Part shown: positions 58,441 through 64,000 of the stretch, piece by piece
Layout: each line of letters starts with the position of its first letter
Position numbering within the stretch: position 1 is the first letter of the stretch
NCBI GenBank assembly: GCA_944548615.1
Contig: OX155957.1
Span: forward strand, 21,930,035-21,994,034
From: Micropterix aruncella
Lineage: Eukaryota > Arthropoda > Insecta > Lepidoptera > Micropterigidae
Reading direction: 5' to 3'
DNA length: 64,000 nt
The notes under the pieces: generated by a model
Told to the model about the DNA's origin: nothing
The model's database searches: none
What the model saw: only the letters and a program-made list of their open reading frames with translations
Translations under genes and position numbers: made by a program

Positions 58441-59500
58441 TGAATACAGAAGGAAGGACACTTTGGAGTTGTCAAGTACTACGGATAAACCCACCACCTA
58501 TATTTGATGCAAATTATGTATATTTGATGATTCTTTCAGACGTGGAGTGAGCACAGAGACTCTGGGTCGACTCAGTGCACCGTCTTACTAGCACGTGAAA
58601 GTCCAGCGCCTTACCGCATGGCGCTGGAAAGTGAAACCAGCGGGCAGCCTCGCGTCCTCACTACCAGATTTGTCCAGATTACTCTGTCCTCCAGTCTGGT
58701 CGTAGGTTTAGGGAGCTAATGGGCCTTTGCTGAGTTGGCCATGAAGACCCACTCTGTTCAGGGTTGGTCACACTCACGGGTCAACATCCATCCGACGGCC
58801 TCCACGCATGAAGTGCGATCCCCGGCAGGACTCTGGCGCTCCTGGACGGTCTGCGCACCGTGCGGCGTAAGCCAATCGACTGTGCTCTCTGACTGTCGGG
58901 GAGTCTGGAAGCAGTACTGTTTCCTATAGAGCAGAGGTGGTTGCGTTGCGGACCTTACGGGGACTGCTCTTGAAACGACCATCGGCTACCCGATCCTGGT
59001 GAACAGCCGGGCAAAGGATGCCGTGGTCCGCGATAGATTCGGTATACACCTTTTCACCGCTTCGTAAGGGAGAGGACCGCGCAAGCGACCTCGAACTCGT
59101 AACCAATCGAGAGACCGGAGTAATCTGGTCGCAATTGGAAGCAAGGGCGTGAGTATAGGCCCGCTGGGTAACATTCATGGCTATCTCGCGGTTAAGGCGT
59201 TGACCTCTTACGGGCATGTGGCGGAGCTTGACGGTGGACTGTTTTGTCCAAGTCTTCTGCGTTCACTTCACGGGAAATAAAACGACTAATCGTTAAAACT
59301 TCCTGAGGTGATGGGTTCGCCCGTTGTAGTTGACAACTCTAGTCTGGTCGTAGGTTCGAAGTCACTTGCGCTGTCTCTACCTGATATTAGCAGTAATTCT
59401 GCTGGTGGGTTTACTAATGTTGCCAACGTATACACTAAGCGATTAAAACGTATGAAACGTTCTACAGCGTAATATTACATAAGGATTGGCAACATCGGTC
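58440..59500 (+). repeat. Dispersed repeat family B, copy 3, split by family A
   Basis: 58440-58708 matches the first part of family B and resumes at 59341 with AGTCTGGTCGTAGGTTCGAA and GCTGTCTCTACCTGA, parallel to 54985-55045. The interruption is the family A insertion at 58709-59340. Confidence 0.7.
58709..59340 (+). mobile_element. Retroposon family A, best full-length copy
   Basis: 632 bp flanked by an exact 16-bp duplication, AGTCTGGTCGTAGGTT, at 58693-58708 and 59341-59356. Starts AGGGAGCTAATGGGCC-like, ends GTTGACAACTCT. No long frame with meaning, no inverted ends, no poly(A). It inserted into family B. Confidence 0.9.
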
Positions 59501-59905
59501 GGCATATATCCGACCTCGCTATTATATAGCGGCCTTTTAAAGTATAACCAAACGTGTGCACACGTAAAAGAATTTTCTGTTGCACCTGCCTTAGTATACA
59601 GTATGCGTTTTTTCTGCCGCTTTTCCAGAGACGAATGTTTATTAATGCTGCAGTAATACAGTCGTGCTTTACTTTAAATAAATAAAAACGAAATTGAAAT
59701 TTAAGAGCAACAATAAATATTATAATCGACGTTGTTATATTCGTTTTTTACTATTAATAATTTATAGTTACATGTGAAAACTCGCGTATGTCTGGGCAGC
59801 TGGTTTTTGCTTTGTGTTAAATGGAAGTTTTCGTAAGTAAGACCTATTTTATTTACTTTTTCGCAACGTTTTGTCCTGGTCTATTCTGCCAGTAGGTATT
59901 GGTTA

Positions 59906-60328
59906 GAGCCGGTCCACACGATGCGGTGAGGCGCAGAACCGCAAAGATTTCGCCGTATGGGCGTACACACGTACAGTGCACGGTGCGGCGCCGCAACGTT
60001 ACTACGACGCAGCAGTGGACGAATCGTGTTGTAGGTAATTGTACGTAGAACTAGTGAAATAAGGTAGTAAATGCCAATATCTTCTTCGTTGGTACTCATT
60101 TTAAACACTTCGATTAAATATTAACAAAAACACAGCAGGCAAGCATGTACTCTCCTTCGACTGTTCTTAATAACTGAGCGGTGTCGCTCCGGCGCATATT
60201 ACCGGTTTTCGTGCGGTGCGACGCCGGAACGCACCGTGGGACATACCATGGATATTTGTATGTAGGACGCCGCAGCGGCCCCGCTCAGACGCCACGCCGC
60301 AACCGCACCGCAACGTGTGGCCCGTCCC
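59906..60328. mobile_element. PIF/Harbinger-like MITE
   Basis: TTA at 59903-59905 and 60329-60331. Left GAGCCGGTCCACACGATGCG pairs with right end (complement GGGACGGGCCACACGTTGCG). Length 423. CpG-rich ends and A+T-rich centre. Frames on both strands are shadows. Confidence 0.8.
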
Positions 60329-60331
60329 TTA

Positions 60332-61404
60332 GTTATTTTATTCTTTGGGTTTCTGCTGCTTTTAATACGCTACAGAATAATTTTGGATCTATCATCTCAG
60401 GTCTCATTTGATAGCTTAGTTCACTTCCTGGTATTTTTTCTGCATTAATCAAGAAATATATTAATTTCTGCAGCGTCTTTTGACTTCATTGATTATTCAG
60501 CCGTTTGTTTTGTTAGTGTTAGTCAGCCGTTTGTTTTGGTAGTGTTTTGAAAAAAAAACCGCACATGGACTTAAATCTTAATTATTAAAATTAGTTCCTT
60601 ACCTGGGCATTATTTAATTTGATTATATTGAACCCTAATATGTTTTTCCGTATGGTCTATGGAATGTTCAGAATCGCTGTCTGAATCAATTTCAATTTTC
60701 AATTTCAATTTATTTTCCAAAAAATCTTAAGAGATTGTAGAAACTTAATATCTAGGTACATTAAAACTAGTCTATTCGTCCCTTTTTGCAATATCCAAAT
60801 TGATCACCAGGTACATACAGTTCAAAGTTCTTGATTATTGCTTCTATATGATATGCAACATTTTAATACTGGCGATGCTCAAAAATCATTATCAAGATGT
60901 ACTTACTAAAACCACAAATTAAGTAATCAATAAAAATAATTAAGAAATATAAAATCAGAAAAAGTCAGAATAATTCAAAAATGCTACTTAAAATTGTAAA
61001 AAAAAATGGCCAAAATAATTAAAGAATCATTTTTAAAATCGAGACATCTGCAGTGAGCTTTCCGACTATGGCACCCATTCTTGGAACATTAAATGGTCGC
61101 ATTATGCTTGGCGGTGTGTACCGTTCATTGCTTTCACTCACACATCGGGGGATTATCGCTAATGCTCGACAGCTTATGTTATTAGGTGAGGATATAGCGG
61201 CTCTATTTCATAGTTTACCAGTAATGTGGAGCCGAACGCTATTGCGGTGGCGTGAATAAAACATTACCAAAGTAGGCGCATTGCGATATATCTATCGTAA
61301 TATAATTATTGGAAGAGAGCTTCAGTGTTTTCAACACTTTGTGCCATCAATTACACGTTTTTTTATTTTTAGGTAACAGCATGAAATTCACTAATAAGAT
61401 TGAA
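60332..61404. other. Intergenic, no gene seen
   Basis: A+T-rich, with a repeat of CAGCCGTTTGTTTTGKTAGTG (60500-60545). The frame at 61053-61259 has no known motif. Confidence 0.45.
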
Positions 61405-61794
61405 GTCACCCCAAGACATTTCCGGCAAGTAAACAAGCCGTCGCTAACCCCCGTCGTCGCCGTCAACAGCAGAGACCCAACATTTTGTATACGCATTCAT
61501 TTATGACAGCAACTTCCAAGTTTCACCATGACATGGCTGATGTACCCTGGGTCGGCTCCCGACGAGGGAACTACTCAACGGTCAACAGCAGACTCAAAAT
61601 GGCCTAACAGCCCCTTCCAAGTTTCACTATGACGTCGGAAAAGTCGGAGAAGTTGGAAAAGTCGAAGTCGATTTCGATTTCGTTTTTCGAGGGTTAAAGA
61701 ATGGCGCCAGGTTGGGGGTTGTGGTAGGTTTTATGATATTAATAATCAGATGAATTAAGTTTCTGGCTACTTGACAGGAAAGTCTTGGGGTGAC
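61405..61794. mobile_element. TIR element with internal 113-bp-type repeats
   Basis: Starts GTCACCCCAAGACATTTCC and ends AGTCTTGGGGTGAC, inverted copies of the family E end. Inside are two units related to family H (GTATACGCATTCATTTATGA, GGTCAACAGCAGA). Length ~390, non-coding. It shows that families E and H belong to one element type. Confidence 0.7.
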
Positions 61795-62781
61795 ACAACC
61801 GATTTTTAATATATTGATACATGAATATAAACTTTTCTTTGACATAACTTGTACATTATCCCTTAGAAAAATAAAACATGCCAGCGTTTTCGAACAAATT
61901 TTGTCATTCGACAACGCAATTATTCAAGTTAGAAGTGGATACTTTTTATTGATAATTCGAATCGGTTTGTGATACCTTTTGTTGAATATTGGAAATGGGG
62001 AATGTGCGTTTTCTCCGAGCCTTCATATCAATGCCTTCCCTCCCACCTCGTATCAACCTTTTTATCACCCTTTATAAATAACAAAACTAGTTTGAACTAA
62101 TTGAGCAGATCAGACAGTTGAAAATATTATGTTTTAAAGCATAACTCTAAAATTCTGGAGGGGTAGCCCAAACCCCCATAGAATGTAGTGCCAATTATGT
62201 ATATCCGTTTAGGTTCGTGGATATATGTAATTCGAGGCGACTGATAAAACCGATTAAAGTCGCTGATAAACTTTCCATTCTGGAAACGAAACCTGTCCGT
62301 TTGTCCGTCAATGCACCACATCGCAAATATACGTAGACATTTTCATTTTAACAACATTCGAGATAAATCTAGCGCGTTCATCGCGGACAAAGAATCGTCG
62401 ACCGTAATCTAATAAAAAGGTCTTTCTCATTTAGAAATTGGAAACAACCTCAAGTGTCAGCTTATCCATTATAGAATAACACATTTCGCCTCAAACCCGG
62501 AGACTCGAGTTTCACACCCTGCGCCAGTATAGTTGGCGAGCGGGGTTGGTTGGAGCAGGAGTTGCCAGCTTATTCTTGACCAAAAATAAAGAATGTCCCG
62601 AAAGTCTTTGAAAGATATATTTAAAAAATCCCAGATCAGAATAAAAAAGCGTTATTGGTGGAGGAATTACTAGCAAAATAGAAAAGGGACAAGATGAATA
62701 GGACGATGATTAATGAATAGGACGATGATTTATTTTATATTGTTGCTTGATAAAAATGCAACAAAGTTTTGTTGTTGTTGT

Positions 62782-62984
62782 AGCAATCATTGGATATGTT
62801 TATTGTATTGATGGTTCTAAAACAAAAGGACGTGCAATATTTTAACATTTAAAATAATAAAGAATTTTATAACAAAATAAATTTCCTTTCGTTAGAAAAT
62901 TCTCCATTATTTCAAATGTAAAATTATTGCACATTCTTTTGTCTTAGAAACATAATTGCAATAAAGACATTCAATGATTTTTTA
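62782..62984. repeat. Foldback element, ~95-base arms
   Basis: The left arm begins GCAATCATTGGATATGTTTA and contains ACAAAAGGACGTGCAATA; the right arm holds the complement (TATTGCACATTCTTTTGT ...). Arms pair over most positions with small gaps. Confidence 0.8.
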
Positions 62985-63049
62985 ACGCCCATTCTTTACA
63001 TATCCTTGCTAGACCTATTTGTATATATCGTATTTCACAAACATGTTTA

Positions 63050-63290
63050 AATTTTTTTTGAAAGAATGAAAATAAACATAACTTGAAAATCAGTTCTAGA
63101 TTATTCCTAAATAATTATAACCTTACTGTTAAAAAATAGGTTTTGGTATCGTTTTTAGAAATTTATTTTTACTGATATCTCCGGCTCCAAGAGAATACAT
63201 GAAACCATTAGTGAGAGAATACATGAAACCATTTATGACCATAAATGTTATGAATTTCAAGTTATGTTTATTTTCATTCTTTCAAAAATT
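63050..63290. repeat. Foldback element with ~29-base arms
   Basis: TGAAAGAATGAAAATAAACA at 63059 and onward is the exact complement of the stretch ending ...TTTTCATTCTTTCA at 63287. A 33-bp direct repeat with GAGAATACATGAAACCATT lies inside (63190-63232). Confidence 0.8.
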
Positions 63291-63599
63291 TCGACATTAC
63301 GGGTTTTCTTCAGACCCGACATTACGGGTTTGAAGTTGCGACCTCTACCTGCCGTATATACAGCGGTGATTCAGTTCGAATCTATCGCGGACCATTGGCA
63401 TTAGATACTGGATAGTATAGGCCTAGTTTAGTAGAAAGCATTTGCCACATTTGTGTGTTGTATTTTTTCGAGTTACTTTATAACAGCAATAACAATGTGA
63501 CGAAATGTAGATAAAATATGAATAAAGTATTTTAAATAAATGAAATCAATTTTTATTATTTGATTATTATTTTATCTATATTATTTTGAAGCGTGTTTT

Positions 63600-63845
63600 T
63601 TTCTGTAACGGCCATATTGAGAGAACGGCTAGGTGAGGTAAACATTTGGTTGGGGTGTCTAAAAAAATCTGTCGGTCTCTAGATGTGTCATCAAAAGAGA
63701 AAATATATTCTTTACGTGTTTTTTTGTAACCGCCAATCTGTGAGAACGGCTGTTAAAAAATTGGGTTGAGGTGTTTAAAAAAACTCTCGATCTGTAGATA
63801 TGTCGTCAAAAGAGAAAAAAAAATCATCAAAAGAGAAAAATGAAA
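63600..63845. repeat. Tandem duplication, ~125-bp unit
   Basis: Two units, each with TGAGAACGGCT, TTGGGTTGAGGTGT-like, TCTAGATGTGTCATCAAAAG-like and a TTTTTTTGTAAC/TTTTTCTGTAAC start. Confidence 0.8.
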
Positions 63846-63869
63846 AATGATAGTGCCATCTCCTGGATT

Positions 63870-64000
63870 TCCGCGCGGGGGGGAAGAGGAGGGAATAGAG
63901 GGGATAAAAGGTGAAGGGTGGGCGGGGGGAGGGGGTAGTTAGGGGGTGAGGGGGTGAGTTGGGGTAGGGAGAGGGGGGTTGGGGGAGAAGGGAGAGAGTG
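63870..64000 (+). repeat. G-rich polypurine block at the right edge
   Basis: Same composition and style as 17926-18330, starting after CATCTCCTGGATTTCCGCGC. Continues past the window. Confidence 0.8.

Noticed and set aside
59180..59330. tRNA-like text in family A (GCGGTTAAGGCGTTGACCT and GGTTCGCCCG)
   Set aside because: Box-A-like and box-B-like words are ~110 bases apart, too far for a tRNA or a standard tRNA-SINE promoter, and no cloverleaf can be drawn.

Overview
Eukaryotic, almost certainly insect, genomic DNA; a moth or butterfly is my best guess, on style only. It is A+T-rich, has long introns with GT-AG junctions, and is packed with non-LTR retrotransposon fragments, TIR elements with TA, TTA, TTAA or 8-bp target duplications, tandem arrays and very long (TA)n tracts. 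No bacterial operons, phage or CRISPR are present.

Two protein-coding genes can be built, both on the minus strand. (1) 7133-40123 is a complete Integrator complex subunit 7 gene (IntS7). I assembled 16 coding exons whose splice phases all agree, giving an open frame of 3,087 nt (1,028 codons plus stop). It is collinear with animal INTS7 from the first exon to the C-terminal domain. (2) 1-3172 is the 5' part of a leucine-rich-repeat membrane protein gene: a signal peptide plus LRR exon, then an exon that completes the C-terminal LRR cap and adds a transmembrane segment, running off the left edge.

Integrator processes snRNA 3' ends and terminates paused transcription; the LRR protein is a surface or secretory-pathway protein. 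They look like ordinary tandem neighbours, not a functional pair.

The rest is mobile and repetitive DNA. The IntS7 introns hold RTE-like, Jockey/CR1-like and DIRS-like reverse transcriptase remnants, an internally deleted pogo-like transposon inserted in a TA repeat, a 126-bp-arm palindrome between two (TA)n tracts, hAT-like and piggyBac-like elements, a deleted TIR element with a conserved N-terminal exon, and G-rich polypurine blocks. Upstream of IntS7 (40.1-64 kb) I see no host gene: there is a LINE remnant with an hAT-like MITE in it, a 188-bp satellite, a 120-bp tandem array, copies of a 5'-truncating retroposon with target-site duplications, a Harbinger-like MITE and foldback elements.

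Most notable are two IntS7 exons (12 and 14) that are over 90% G+C in places inside A+T-rich DNA. They encode Ala/Arg/Gly/Pro-rich protein, keep the reading frame and keep short landmarks of the family; an automatic annotation would probably miss or misread them. Also notable are a tandem array that includes the 3' end of IntS7 exon 7, and an unclassified ~630-bp retroposon with clear target duplications.
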